From positions 22,065 to 43,173 of the forward strand of contig DKBC01000200.1 in assembly GCA_002451065.1 (NCBI GenBank): a stretch of DNA of 21,109 nucleotides. The letters run 5' to 3'. Shown in pieces: positions 1 through 6,671 of this stretch. The first letter of the stretch is position 1. Every line of letters begins with the position of its first letter. Origin of the DNA: Betaproteobacteria bacterium UBA6910 (lineage in GTDB: Bacteria; Pseudomonadota; Gammaproteobacteria; Burkholderiales; UBA6910). Under the pieces are notes generated by a model. The model saw only the letters and a program-made list of their open reading frames with translations, did no database searches and was not told the origin of the DNA. The translations under genes and the position numbers were made by a program.

Positions 1-674
1 CGGCATTTCTCCAGGTAGCAGCGGTCCGACATCTGGGCAATGAGGTCCGCCGTGCCGAGCATGTAACCCAGAAGCCGGAACCGGGGACCCTGGACGCGAA
101 TCTGGCTGATCGGCACTTCGTAGCCGGTATAGTGGATGATCTTTGCTGCCGGCGCTGCGAAATCCGCCATTCCCACCCCGGGAAGATACTCGCGAATCAG
201 GCGCGAGCCGCGCGAGATATGGGTTAGCGTGTATTCGGCCCCGTTGGCGTGGCGCCGGTCACCGTAGCGCCGCAGGTATCCGGAATCGTGCAGCAGGGCG
301 CAGACCACCCCCAGAAGGAACATGTCCTCGCCAAGTTCGGTTCGCCCCCCGATCCACGACCGCTCGTAGCCGTCCATCAGCCGGGCCATGGCCAGCGTCA
401 CGTCCAGCACATGCTGCAGATCGTGATACCACGTGTCACAAGCCAAGTAGCCGGGGTAGCGGCCACGGTACAAATTCCCGGCATCAGCAAAGAATTGGTC
501 AATCCGGTTGGCGGACTCTTCGCTGCCGTAGAGATCGAGAAATACCCGACGAACTTCGCGGGCCACCGATCTTGGTTCCGTCGTATTCACCGCGTTGGTG
601 ACGTCAAAGTCGTTTCGCCGATATTTCACGCCCGTTGCCTTCGGTCGTCTTTTAAGCCTGCTCCCGTTGCTCAT
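1..674 (-). CDS. HD-domain metal-dependent phosphohydrolase, C-terminus cut by window edge
   Basis: Translating the minus strand from ATG at 674 gives 224 residues with no stop before the left edge. The HD-superfamily signature is visible. Histidines 84 and 88 lie in WYHDLQHVLDVT, the H129-D130 doublet in ALLHDSGYL, then H181 in KIIHYTGYE and D210 in LGTADLIAQ. The spacing resembles the metal site of HD phosphohydrolases, and the YHDLQH-x-LDVT segment recalls cyclic-nucleotide phosphodiesterases. The family hydrolyses phosphate esters or phosphodiesters with two metal ions in the cytoplasm; the substrate here is unknown. The first 30 residues are basic and look unstructured. The upstream GGGTTGA is a poor ribosome binding site, so the start is uncertain. 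It follows dtd on the same strand after about 140 AT-richer bases and is probably transcribed separately. Confidence 0.8.
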   Translation of the reverse strand, partial: MSNGSRLKRRPKATGVKYRRNDFDVTNAVNTTEPRSVAREVRRVFLDLYGSEESANRIDQFFADAGNLYRGRYPGYLACDTWYHDLQHVLDVTLAMARLMDGYERSWIGGRTELGEDMFLLGVVCALLHDSGYLRRYGDRRHANGAEYTLTHISRGSRLIREYLPGVGMADFAAPAAKIIHYTGYEVPISQIRVQGPRFRLLGYMLGTADLIAQMSDRCYLEKC

Positions 675-732
675 TTCAACCCATCAGCGGACCACATTCA
701 AGTGAAATCTATCAAAATGTGAGCTTTTTTCA

Positions 733-760
733 GGATACCGAAAATTCCAGTTCGGTTTCC
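733..760. repeat. Imperfect inverted repeat between dtd and the HD-domain gene
   Basis: GGATACCGAA (733-742) and TTCGGTTTCC (751-760) form a 10-base-pair stem with one A/A mismatch and an 8-base loop. It lies in the only AT-rich gap between two minus-strand genes. No U-tract follows on either strand, so it is not a standard terminator. It may be a weak terminator, a 3' processing stem or a protein site. Confidence 0.4.
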
Positions 761-812
761 CATGGACCCGCCTACCGCTTCCCTCTCTGAGCGTAAGTAT
801 CCGTTTGTTAAT

Positions 813-1265
813 TCATTTATTCCCCGGCGGGGTCCGGAGCCAGAAGGTCACCGGCCCGAAATTCACCAGTTCCACCTCCATCTCCGAGCCAAACTGTCCG
901 GTTCGAATGTTGCCGTAACGGGCCCGGGCCTCTTCCACCAGGTATTGGAAAAGTCGGCTGCCCTCCTCCGGGGATGCAGCCGGGGTAAAGCTCGGTCGCG
1001 TGCCCTTGCGCGTGTCGGCGGGGAGCGTGAACTGAGGCACCAACAGTACCCCGCCATCAATGTCGATCACCGAGCGATTCATCTTGCCGATGTCGTCTGG
1101 AAACACCCGGAACGCCAACAGTCGCTCCAGCAGGCGGTCTGCCCCGCGCTCGTCGTCGCCCCGCTCCACCCCCACCAATACCAAAAGCCCTTGCCCGATG
1201 GCCGCCACAACCTCTCCGCCCACGGTTACGCTGGCCCGGCGCACCCTCTGCAGCAGGCCGATCAC
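813..1265 (-). CDS. dtd: D-aminoacyl-tRNA deacylase
   Basis: Cytoplasmic homodimeric proofreading enzyme that releases D-amino acids (and glycine from mischarged tRNA-Ala) from tRNA. The 150 residues match the usual DTD length. The hallmark NFGPVTFW near the C-terminus carries the Gly-cisPro dipeptide that rejects L-amino acids, and ADTRKGTRPSF is typical of the family. The other hallmark, normally SQFTL, reads PQFTL here, an unusual substitution. The GTG start at 1265 shares four bases (GTGA) with the stop of the upstream DUF3025 gene, which suggests translational coupling and supports the start. It is the last gene of the five-gene minus-strand run. Confidence 0.93.
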   Translation of the reverse strand: MIGLLQRVRRASVTVGGEVVAAIGQGLLVLVGVERGDDERGADRLLERLLAFRVFPDDIGKMNRSVIDIDGGVLLVPQFTLPADTRKGTRPSFTPAASPEEGSRLFQYLVEEARARYGNIRTGQFGSEMEVELVNFGPVTFWLRTPPGNK

Positions 1266-2089
1266 GGATGGCGGCCCCTTCGCCCCGGGCGAAAATACCC
1301 GGCGTCATCGTAGAACCCCGGTCGCTCGTTGGGTGGCCACCATCCGGGAACTCCCAGGAGGGGAATCGGCGCGAGTTGCCGTGGTGACACCAGGCTGCCC
1401 GGTTCGCGGATGAAGGCGGTCAGCTTTCCGTCCAATTCGTTCACCTGCTGCTTGAGGGGAGTCCGAAAGAACGAGTCAAGAACAGGAATCACGATCCCCT
1501 TGCCCGTCAGCCCACGGAAGGGCCGCAAGGCCTGCTCGTAGAGCCCGTGCCCGAAGAGCATGAAACGCATGTTCTCGATGACCTCCCGGCGCCGGAACCA
1601 GAACAGTTCCTTCCACCGGAAGCCCAAAAGCAATGCCGCCAGACTAGCGTCGGCACATGCCACCGCCACCCCGCTCTCGTCGAATCCCGTGAGAGCATCC
1701 TCAACCGGTCCGCGGTTCCGGCCGGTCGGCCGCACCGCCCGCGCTGTGCAATGGCGGGCGTTCAACGCGGCCTTCGCGCCGGGAAAGGTCGCCCACACCA
1801 GCGCGTTGAGCAGGTCATGCCAGTTGCGCGGGCGTGTGGGGATTCGACCGGTGCGGAATATTCCGAGCTCGTAGGGCGTCCCATGCTCCGCGGACTGGTA
1901 CTCGATGAAACGAATCGGAACCCCGGAGGCATTGACAGGACGGGAAAGACTCGGATCGAGGAGCGAATTCAGATCAGCCACGTCCGGCCAGTCGCGCAGG
2001 GCGCCGAGCTCCACCGCAGCCGCCGCCAAGGGCTCGAACATGGAGGTCCGCTCCGCGAAGCCCGCATCCCAGGCGCTTTCCTCAAGCAT
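1262..2089 (-). CDS. DUF3025 family protein
   Basis: Proteobacterial conserved protein of unknown function. Family landmarks seen here are NWHDLLNALVWATFPGAKAALNARH, DALTGFDESGVAVACAD, WKELFWFRR, MLFGHGLYEQALRPFRGLTGK and PIPLLGVPGWWP followed by FYDDAGYFRP. The first is a His-Asp-rich conserved block, but no catalytic mechanism is known to me. The frame is open up to 2233, but the first 48 codons overlap the preceding gene and do not look like this family. I therefore chose ATG at 2089 (275 aa), 22 bases after the upstream stop, although its ribosome binding site is weak. A second ATG 16 codons in (MFEPLAAA) is also possible. The end overlaps the dtd start. Confidence 0.85.
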   Translation of the reverse strand: MLEESAWDAGFAERTSMFEPLAAAAVELGALRDWPDVADLNSLLDPSLSRPVNASGVPIRFIEYQSAEHGTPYELGIFRTGRIPTRPRNWHDLLNALVWATFPGAKAALNARHCTARAVRPTGRNRGPVEDALTGFDESGVAVACADASLAALLLGFRWKELFWFRRREVIENMRFMLFGHGLYEQALRPFRGLTGKGIVIPVLDSFFRTPLKQQVNELDGKLTAFIREPGSLVSPRQLAPIPLLGVPGWWPPNERPGFYDDAGYFRPGRRGRHP

Positions 2090-2111
2090 CCCGCTAGGGC
2101 CGGGATCCGGG

Positions 2112-2453
2112 TCAGAATCCGACCGAATTATCCTGGACGTTGATGGTGACGTTTGGTTTGCCGACCAGCACCGCCGCGTAGCGGGCAAACGACCTGAACC
2201 AGTCCGTGTCTTTGGAAAAGGCCTCCGCGCCAACTGCCCGGGCCACGCTCAGAAGCTTGTCCGAGAGCAGCACCTTTCCCATGGGGTTGATGGGCTCGCA
2301 GCCCAGGCTGACGTACTGCTCGTCGAACCAGCGCTGGGCTTCGTCGCGCTCGACGCCCGCAGTGTCCGATTCGTGCAACCGAAATTCGTAATCCCGGTCC
2401 CTGCCGAAGGTCACGTTGATATGGTAAAGAATCTTCTTCTCCCTGTTATCCAA
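2112..2453 (-). CDS. Conserved-looking hypothetical protein, 113 aa
   Basis: I do not recognise this family. It is a soluble 113-residue protein with no signal peptide, membrane segment or cysteine cluster beyond a single Cys. It begins with a probable beta strand (ILYHINVTFG), continues with mixed charged helices, and ends in VLVGKPNVTINVQDNSVGF. It lies in the same direction between the rssA-like gene (42-base gap) and the DUF3025 gene (22-base gap), in a run without promoters, which argues that it is expressed. The start is unsure: TTG at 2453 is the first start codon after an in-frame TAG, and a GTG lies 13 codons further in. Confidence 0.65.
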   Translation of the reverse strand: MDNREKKILYHINVTFGRDRDYEFRLHESDTAGVERDEAQRWFDEQYVSLGCEPINPMGKVLLSDKLLSVARAVGAEAFSKDTDWFRSFARYAAVLVGKPNVTINVQDNSVGF

Positions 2454-2495
2454 TCCGCGACAGCACGCATTCTACGCAATTTGCGGGGAGTCTGG

Positions 2496-3422
2496 TCAGG
2501 CCAGGCCCTCCAGCAGGTGACGGATCTGGGGCATGGCATGCCCCACCGCCTGGCGTCCGGCCGCGATCGCCGCGTCGGCGCGGTGAAAATCCATCAGCCC
2601 CAAGTGAGCCACGTGGGGCGTGACCAGCACGTCTGCAGGCTCCCCCGCGAGGCGCGCCCGGGTGATTCGCACCTGCATGATGTTGATGCTGGAAGCCAGG
2701 ATGTCGAGCAGGGACGGCAGGTCCTTGCGGGCGCCCTTTCCCGGCCATTCCAGCAGTGCGGCCCCCGGCAATCGTGAAAGGAGATTGGCCGCGATCCAAC
2801 CGGTGTCGCGCTCATCCATGGCCCCACCCGATGGCCCGTGCCGGCGTCGAAGATGGCGCCCCAGCAGATCTGAGTTGAGGTCCACGCCGATGACCAGATC
2901 GGCTCCCATGGCGCGGCACAGGGATACCGGCACCGGGTTCACCAGCCCGCCATCAACCAGCAGCATGTCGCCGCGTTCCACCGGCGTGAACAGTCCCGGA
3001 AGCGCGATGGACGCCCTCACCGCGTCCTCCACCCTCCCCTCCCGCAGCCAAACCTCCCGCCCCGTGAACAGGTCCGTGGCCACCGCGCCGAAAGCGACGG
3101 GGAGTTGGCCGATGTCCACGTCCACGAAATGCTCCCGGAACATGTCCATCAGACGGTTGCCCTTGATCAGACCGCTGCTCGCGGTGAGATCCAGGAGCGC
3201 GGCGACGTTCTGCCAGGAAAGACTTCGCACCCACTTCTCAAGCCGATCCAGGTCTCCGTCGGCATAGGCCGCCGCCACCAGGGCGCCCACCGAAGTACCG
3301 CAGACCACCCTGGCCGAAATGCCGGCCTCGGCCAGCGCCTGCACGACCCCGATGTGGGCCCAGCCGCGGGCGGAACCGCTCCCAAGCGCAATGCCGATCG
3401 CGGGAAATTGCCCCCCCGTCAT
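2496..3422 (-). CDS. rssA: Patatin-like phospholipase, RssA type
   Basis: Predicted lipid acyl hydrolase with a Ser-Asp dyad. Residues 12-26 carry the glycine-rich oxyanion loop (ALGSGSARGWAHIGV), residues 42-46 the nucleophile elbow GTSVG (Ser44), and residues 157-159 the DGG motif (Asp157). The rest runs parallel to E. coli RssA: AVATDLFTGREVWLREG, RASIALPGLFTPV and VNPVPVSLCRAMGADLVIGVDLNSD. The substrate of RssA-type proteins is not established. No signal peptide is seen, so a cytoplasmic or membrane-peripheral site is likely. The ATG at 3422 shares ATGA with the stop of the upstream alpha/beta hydrolase, suggesting coupled translation of two esterase-fold enzymes. Confidence 0.92.
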   Translation of the reverse strand: MTGGQFPAIGIALGSGSARGWAHIGVVQALAEAGISARVVCGTSVGALVAAAYADGDLDRLEKWVRSLSWQNVAALLDLTASSGLIKGNRLMDMFREHFVDVDIGQLPVAFGAVATDLFTGREVWLREGRVEDAVRASIALPGLFTPVERGDMLLVDGGLVNPVPVSLCRAMGADLVIGVDLNSDLLGRHLRRRHGPSGGAMDERDTGWIAANLLSRLPGAALLEWPGKGARKDLPSLLDILASSINIMQVRITRARLAGEPADVLVTPHVAHLGLMDFHRADAAIAAGRQAVGHAMPQIRHLLEGLA

Positions 3423-4294
3423 TGGGCGGCCTCCCCGACTTGTGCACCCCCGGGACCGGCGGGCCGGTTACCGTCCAAGTGCGCGTCCAGGAACGCGCCC
3501 AACTCCACGATCCAGGCTTCCCGCATGAAGATGAACCCGTCATTGTGCCCGCCGGCGAGCCGCAGCATCGCCTTCGGTCCGCCAGCCGCCCGGTACAGGG
3601 CCTGCCCGTGGGAAAAAGGAACGATCTCGTCCTCGGGACTATGGGCCACGAGAACCGGCGCTTTCACCCGGGACAGGCTGTCCCTGGCGTCGAAACGAAT
3701 CCGCGCCAGCAGACGCACCGGCAGGAAGGGATAGATTTCCGCGCCAAGGTCGGGCACCGAAGTGAAAACGGAGGCGAGTACCACGGCTCCCGGACGTTCC
3801 TTCTCGGCAAGTCTGGCGGCCACCGCGCCACCCAGGGACTCCCCGTAAAGCACGATACGTCCAGGAGCGATGCCGCGCGATTCCACCAGATAATTCCAGC
3901 CCGCCTGGGCATCCAGGTAGGTGCCGCTCTCCGAGGGACGCCCGGTGCTCTGACCGTAGCCGCGGTAATCGAAGATCAAGGTGGAGTAGCCCATGCGATG
4001 GAACATCAACAGGAAGTCAAGACGATGGGTAATGTTTCCGGCATTGCCATGGCAGAACAGCACCGTCCCCCGCGGCCGCGATGCCGGCACGAACCAGGCA
4101 GCCAGATTTTCGCCGTCGCTGGTTTGCAGCGTCACATCCTCGAAGGGCAATCCCAGGAGCTGCGGCGTGCCGGCGTACTCCCGCCCACCGATTTCCGGCA
4201 GGAACACCATCCGGTCCTGGTTGATGTAGAGCAGCCCGGTCAGCCCTGCATAGGCGACCGCGATCGCGATAAGGACGGTTCCAATCATGCGCAT
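3419..4294 (-). CDS. Membrane-anchored alpha/beta hydrolase (Bem46/ABHD13-like)
   Basis: 291-residue serine hydrolase. Residues 4-24 form one N-terminal hydrophobic helix that probably anchors the protein in the inner membrane. The alpha/beta hydrolase core starts near residue 52. LFCHGNAGN (79-87) is the oxyanion HGxAGN motif typical of the Bem46/ABHD13/YfhR group. The catalytic triad is Ser153 (GESLGG), Asp222 (HSPEDEIVP) and His250 (AGGHND). The substrate is unknown. It is the first gene of the minus-strand operon and overlaps the rssA start by four bases. Two close ATG codons (4294 and 4288) are possible starts; neither has a strong ribosome binding site. Confidence 0.9.
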   Translation of the reverse strand: MRMIGTVLIAIAVAYAGLTGLLYINQDRMVFLPEIGGREYAGTPQLLGLPFEDVTLQTSDGENLAAWFVPASRPRGTVLFCHGNAGNITHRLDFLLMFHRMGYSTLIFDYRGYGQSTGRPSESGTYLDAQAGWNYLVESRGIAPGRIVLYGESLGGAVAARLAEKERPGAVVLASVFTSVPDLGAEIYPFLPVRLLARIRFDARDSLSRVKAPVLVAHSPEDEIVPFSHGQALYRAAGGPKAMLRLAGGHNDGFIFMREAWIVELGAFLDAHLDGNRPAGPGGAQVGEAAQ

Positions 4295-4308
4295 GGCTGC
4301 TCAGGTGC

Positions 4309-4337
4309 AGCAGCGGGTCTCCCTGCCCCGCTATAAT
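4309..4337 (+). promoter_or_regulatory. Probable ppa promoter in a divergent region
   Basis: A perfect -10 hexamer TATAAT lies at 4332-4337, 28 bases before the ppa start. The -35 region about 17 bases upstream (AGCAGC) is poor. On the minus strand the same bases read TATTAT, a 5/6 match to a -10, so this short gap may serve both ppa and the hydrolase operon. GGGAG at 4356-4360, five bases before the ppa ATG, is the ribosome binding site. Confidence 0.55.
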
Positions 4338-4365
4338 ATGCCTTTCCACCCCGCCGGGAGCATCC

Positions 4366-4914
4366 ATGAACCTCGACCGCGTCGATTCCGGACGTGACAT
4401 CCCCAACGACTTCAACGTCATCATCGAGATTCCGATGAATGCGGCACCCATCAAGTACGAGATAGACAAGGACACCGGCGCCATGTTCGTCGACCGCTTC
4501 ATGTCCACCGCCATGTTCTATCCCTGCAATTATGGCTACGTCCCCCATACTCTCTCGGATGACGGGGATCCGGTGGACGTGCTGGTGCTGTCGCCGATGC
4601 CGCTGGTGCATGGCGTCGTGGTCCGCTGCCGCCCTGTGGGCATGCTCAAGATGTCCGACGAGGCGGGGGGGGACACCAAGCTGCTCGCCGTGCCCATCGA
4701 CAAGCTGTGCAGCTTCTACCGGCAGATCGAGACTCCGCGGGATATCCCGGAGGGACAACTGGCCCAGATCGCCCACTTCTTCGCCCACTACAAGGACCTG
4801 GAACCGGGCAAATGGGTAAAGGTGGATGGCTGGGTCGGACCGGAGGAAGCCAAGGCCGAAATCATCTCCGGGGTAAAGCGGTTCAAGTCGGCCAAGAAGA
4901 AACCGCAGTTTTGA
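4366..4914 (+). CDS. ppa: Inorganic pyrophosphatase, family I
   Basis: Cytoplasmic Mg-dependent enzyme that splits pyrophosphate to two phosphates and pulls biosynthetic reactions forward. Its 182 aa are close to the roughly 175 aa of proteobacterial family I enzymes. The signature [10 protein letters not shown] (65-74) carries the metal-binding Asp66, Asp68 and Asp71. [13 protein letters not shown], the KYE motif (30-32) and FFAHYKDLE with K-W-V-K near the C-terminus are also typical. GGGAG five bases upstream supports the ATG at 4366. It has its own promoter and is followed 78 bases later by a phosphoesterase gene. Any link with sulfur metabolism, in which ATP sulfurylase uses pyrophosphate, is conjecture. 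Confidence 0.96.
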   Translation: MNLDRVDSGRDIPNDFNVIIEIPMNAAPIKYEIDKDTGAMFVDRFMSTAMFYPCNYGYVPHTLSDDGDPVDVLVLSPMPLVHGVVVRCRPVGMLKMSDEAGGDTKLLAVPIDKLCSFYRQIETPRDIPEGQLAQIAHFFAHYKDLEPGKWVKVDGWVGPEEAKAEIISGVKRFKSAKKKPQF

Positions 4915-4992
4915 GGGTGGGCGAAGGGAGGCAGATATCGGCGCGCCGAATCGAGGCCACGGGCATACGGCTCAACGCGCCCGGATCGCACC

Positions 4993-5508
4993 GTGAAGAT
5001 CTGCGTCGTTTCCGACAGCCATGACCGCGGCCCCCTGCTGGCGGCTGCGGTCTCAGCCGCCCGTGACGCGGGCGCGGCCGCCGTGATCCACTGCGGCGAC
5101 GTGATCGGGCCCAACACGCTGCGCGGCCTGCAGAAGCTGGGCGTGCCGGTGCATGTCATCCACGGCAACAATATCGGGGACACGGTGGCCATGGCAAAGC
5201 TCGCCTGCGAAGACGGAAGTGTCATCGAATACCATGGGCACGATGCCCGCCTCACCCTCGGCGCGCGCCGGGTGTTCGTCGTGCACTACCCGGATTACGG
5301 TGCTGCCATGGCCGCCACCGGAGACTGGGACCTGGTGTGCTGCGGTCACAGCCACCGGGCCGAGATCCGGCGGGTTCGCAACGCGAAAGGCGGGCAGACG
5401 CTGCTGGTCAATCCGGGCACCGTGGCGGGACTTGCCGCCCCCGCCACCTATGCCCTGGGCGACCTGGAAACCATGGCGTTCGCGATCCTCCCGGTGCCGG
5501 GCGCCTGA
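4993..5508 (+). CDS. YfcE/MJ0936-type metallophosphoesterase
   Basis: 171-residue calcineurin-like phosphodiesterase. The whole dinuclear metal site can be read: Asp8 and His10 (SDSHD), Asp36 (HCGDVIG), Asn59 (HGNNIGD), His98 (VVHYPDYG), His119 and His121 (CCGHSHR), then VNPGTV. This pattern and length fit the small YfcE/MJ0936 subfamily, which hydrolyses artificial phosphodiesters; the natural substrate is unknown. The canonical GNCD and HG motifs appear as GNN and HYPDYG, mild variants. The start is GTG at 4993, directly giving MKICVVSDSHD; no strong ribosome binding site is visible. It lies between ppa and the LysR gene on the same strand. Confidence 0.9.
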   Translation: MKICVVSDSHDRGPLLAAAVSAARDAGAAAVIHCGDVIGPNTLRGLQKLGVPVHVIHGNNIGDTVAMAKLACEDGSVIEYHGHDARLTLGARRVFVVHYPDYGAAMAATGDWDLVCCGHSHRAEIRRVRNAKGGQTLLVNPGTVAGLAAPATYALGDLETMAFAILPVPGA

Positions 5509-5581
5509 CACCAGTCGGCGGCTGGCTCTCGGCCGGCCCGCCGGAATTTCCAGCGACCAGCCAACACCTCACGATCTCTCC

Positions 5582-6529
5582 ATGTCGAACGCGAAGCTCA
5601 GGCGCTATTTCAGGCAGGGAACCTTTTCCCAGCTCGCGGTGTTCGACGCCGTGGCCCGGCTGGGAAGCTTCACCCGAGCCGCCGAAGAGCTGTATATGGC
5701 GCAGCCCACGGTTTCGATTCAGATCAAGAAACTCTCGGAAACGGTGGGACTCGACCTATTCGAGCAAGTGGGAAAGAAGGTTCACCTCACAGAGGCCGGC
5801 CGCGAGCTCCACGCCGCTTGCCGCGACATGTTTCGGCGGCTGGCGGATGCGGAGGCGCGTTTTTCGGACCTGCGCGGCCTGCGGGCGGGACGGCTGCGCC
5901 TGGCGGTTGCAGGCGCCGCCAAGTATTTCGCGCCGCGGCTGCTTGGTGCCTTCTGCGAGCGCCATCCTGGAATCGACGTGTCCCTTTACGTCACCAACGA
6001 GGACGGCCTGCTGCAGCGCCTGCAGGCAAACCTGGACGATCTTTACCTGTTCGGCAGCCGGCCCGGCGCCGGGGATCTGGTGGCGAAGCCGATTCTCCCC
6101 AATGAATTTGTGGTTATCGCGCGATCCGACCACGCCCTTGTGGGACGGCGCAACATTCCTTTCCCGACGCTTGCCGAGGAATATTTTCTAATGCGCGAGC
6201 CGGGCTCCGCGACCCGGCGCGCCCTCGCCGGAATCTTTGACCGGCACACGCTGCAACCCCGAGTCCGCATGGAACTCGCCAGCAACGAGGCCATCAAGCA
6301 GGCCGTACTGGGGGGTCTCGGCGTAGCCGTCGTCTCCCGCTACGCCCTCGGGCTTGATGGCGGCGACGCCGGCGTCGCCATTCTCGATGTGAAGGGGTTT
6401 CCGCTGCGCGCCGAATGGTGCATGGCGCACGCCGCGGGCAAGCGGCTCTCGGCCGTCGCCAAAGCTTTCGAAGAATTCATCAGGAAGGAAGCGAAAACCG
6501 CGGTGCTGACCCATCTGCCCCGGTCATAA
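5582..6529 (+). CDS. LysR-family transcriptional regulator, CbbR-like
   Basis: 315-residue DNA-binding regulator. The N-terminal winged helix-turn-helix spans residues 15-62 (QLAVFDAVARLGSFTRAAEE, then AQPTVSIQIKKL, then GLDLFEQVGKKVHLTEAG). The effector domain has the CbbR-like features AAKYFAPRLLGAFCERHPGI, MREPGSATRRAL and SNEAIKQAVLGGLGVAVVS. CbbR proteins activate Calvin-cycle operons, but no cbb gene is visible here. The next gene in the same direction, 142 bases on, is qmoA, so control of the Qmo/Hdr operon is a reasonable inference. The frame is open far upstream, but ATG at 5582 gives the family N-terminus; the earlier part is a shadow of the phosphoesterase gene. Confidence 0.9.
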   Translation: MSNAKLRRYFRQGTFSQLAVFDAVARLGSFTRAAEELYMAQPTVSIQIKKLSETVGLDLFEQVGKKVHLTEAGRELHAACRDMFRRLADAEARFSDLRGLRAGRLRLAVAGAAKYFAPRLLGAFCERHPGIDVSLYVTNEDGLLQRLQANLDDLYLFGSRPGAGDLVAKPILPNEFVVIARSDHALVGRRNIPFPTLAEEYFLMREPGSATRRALAGIFDRHTLQPRVRMELASNEAIKQAVLGGLGVAVVSRYALGLDGGDAGVAILDVKGFPLRAEWCMAHAAGKRLSAVAKAFEEFIRKEAKTAVLTHLPRS

Positions 6530-6608
6530 CCCGCGGTATCAGTCGGGTATGTCGGTTTGATTGGTGTATAAGAACATTCAATCCGCCGCGTCTCTCCCGC
6601 TTGTGGTG

Positions 6609-6626
6609 CCGTGAAATCGTTCACGG
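6609..6626. promoter_or_regulatory. Inverted repeat in qmoA leader, candidate operator
   Basis: CCGTGAA (6609-6615) and TTCACGG (6620-6626) are perfect 7-base arms around the 4-base spacer ATCG. It lies 45 bases before the qmoA start and no U-tract follows, so it does not look like a terminator. It could be a binding site for a dimeric regulator or an RNA hairpin in the leader. A plausible -10 (TATAAG, 6567-6572) lies upstream, which would place the repeat in the transcribed leader, but no good -35 is seen. Confidence 0.45.
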
Positions 6627-6639
6627 TAAGATTCGTGCT

Positions 6640-6655
6640 TCGACAACAACGTCGA
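6640..6655. promoter_or_regulatory. Second short inverted repeat in qmoA leader
   Basis: TCGAC (6640-6644) and GTCGA (6651-6655) flank the 6-base spacer AACAAC. It sits 14 bases after the first inverted repeat and just before the GGGAGG ribosome binding site (6662-6667) of qmoA. Five-base arms are weak evidence alone; the tandem arrangement makes it worth recording. Confidence 0.3.
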
Positions 6656-6671
6656 GAGTCTGGGAGGACGG

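Noticed and set aside
4366..4914. ppa as part of a sulfur-oxidation locus using pyrophosphate with ATP sulfurylase
   Set aside because: ppa is a housekeeping gene with its own promoter, is separated from qmoA by two genes, and no sat gene is in the window.
4938..4949. Perfect 12-base palindrome TCGGCGCGCCGA between ppa and the phosphoesterase gene
   Set aside because: It has no spacer or tail to act as a terminator, and GC-only palindromes of this size are expected by chance in this composition.
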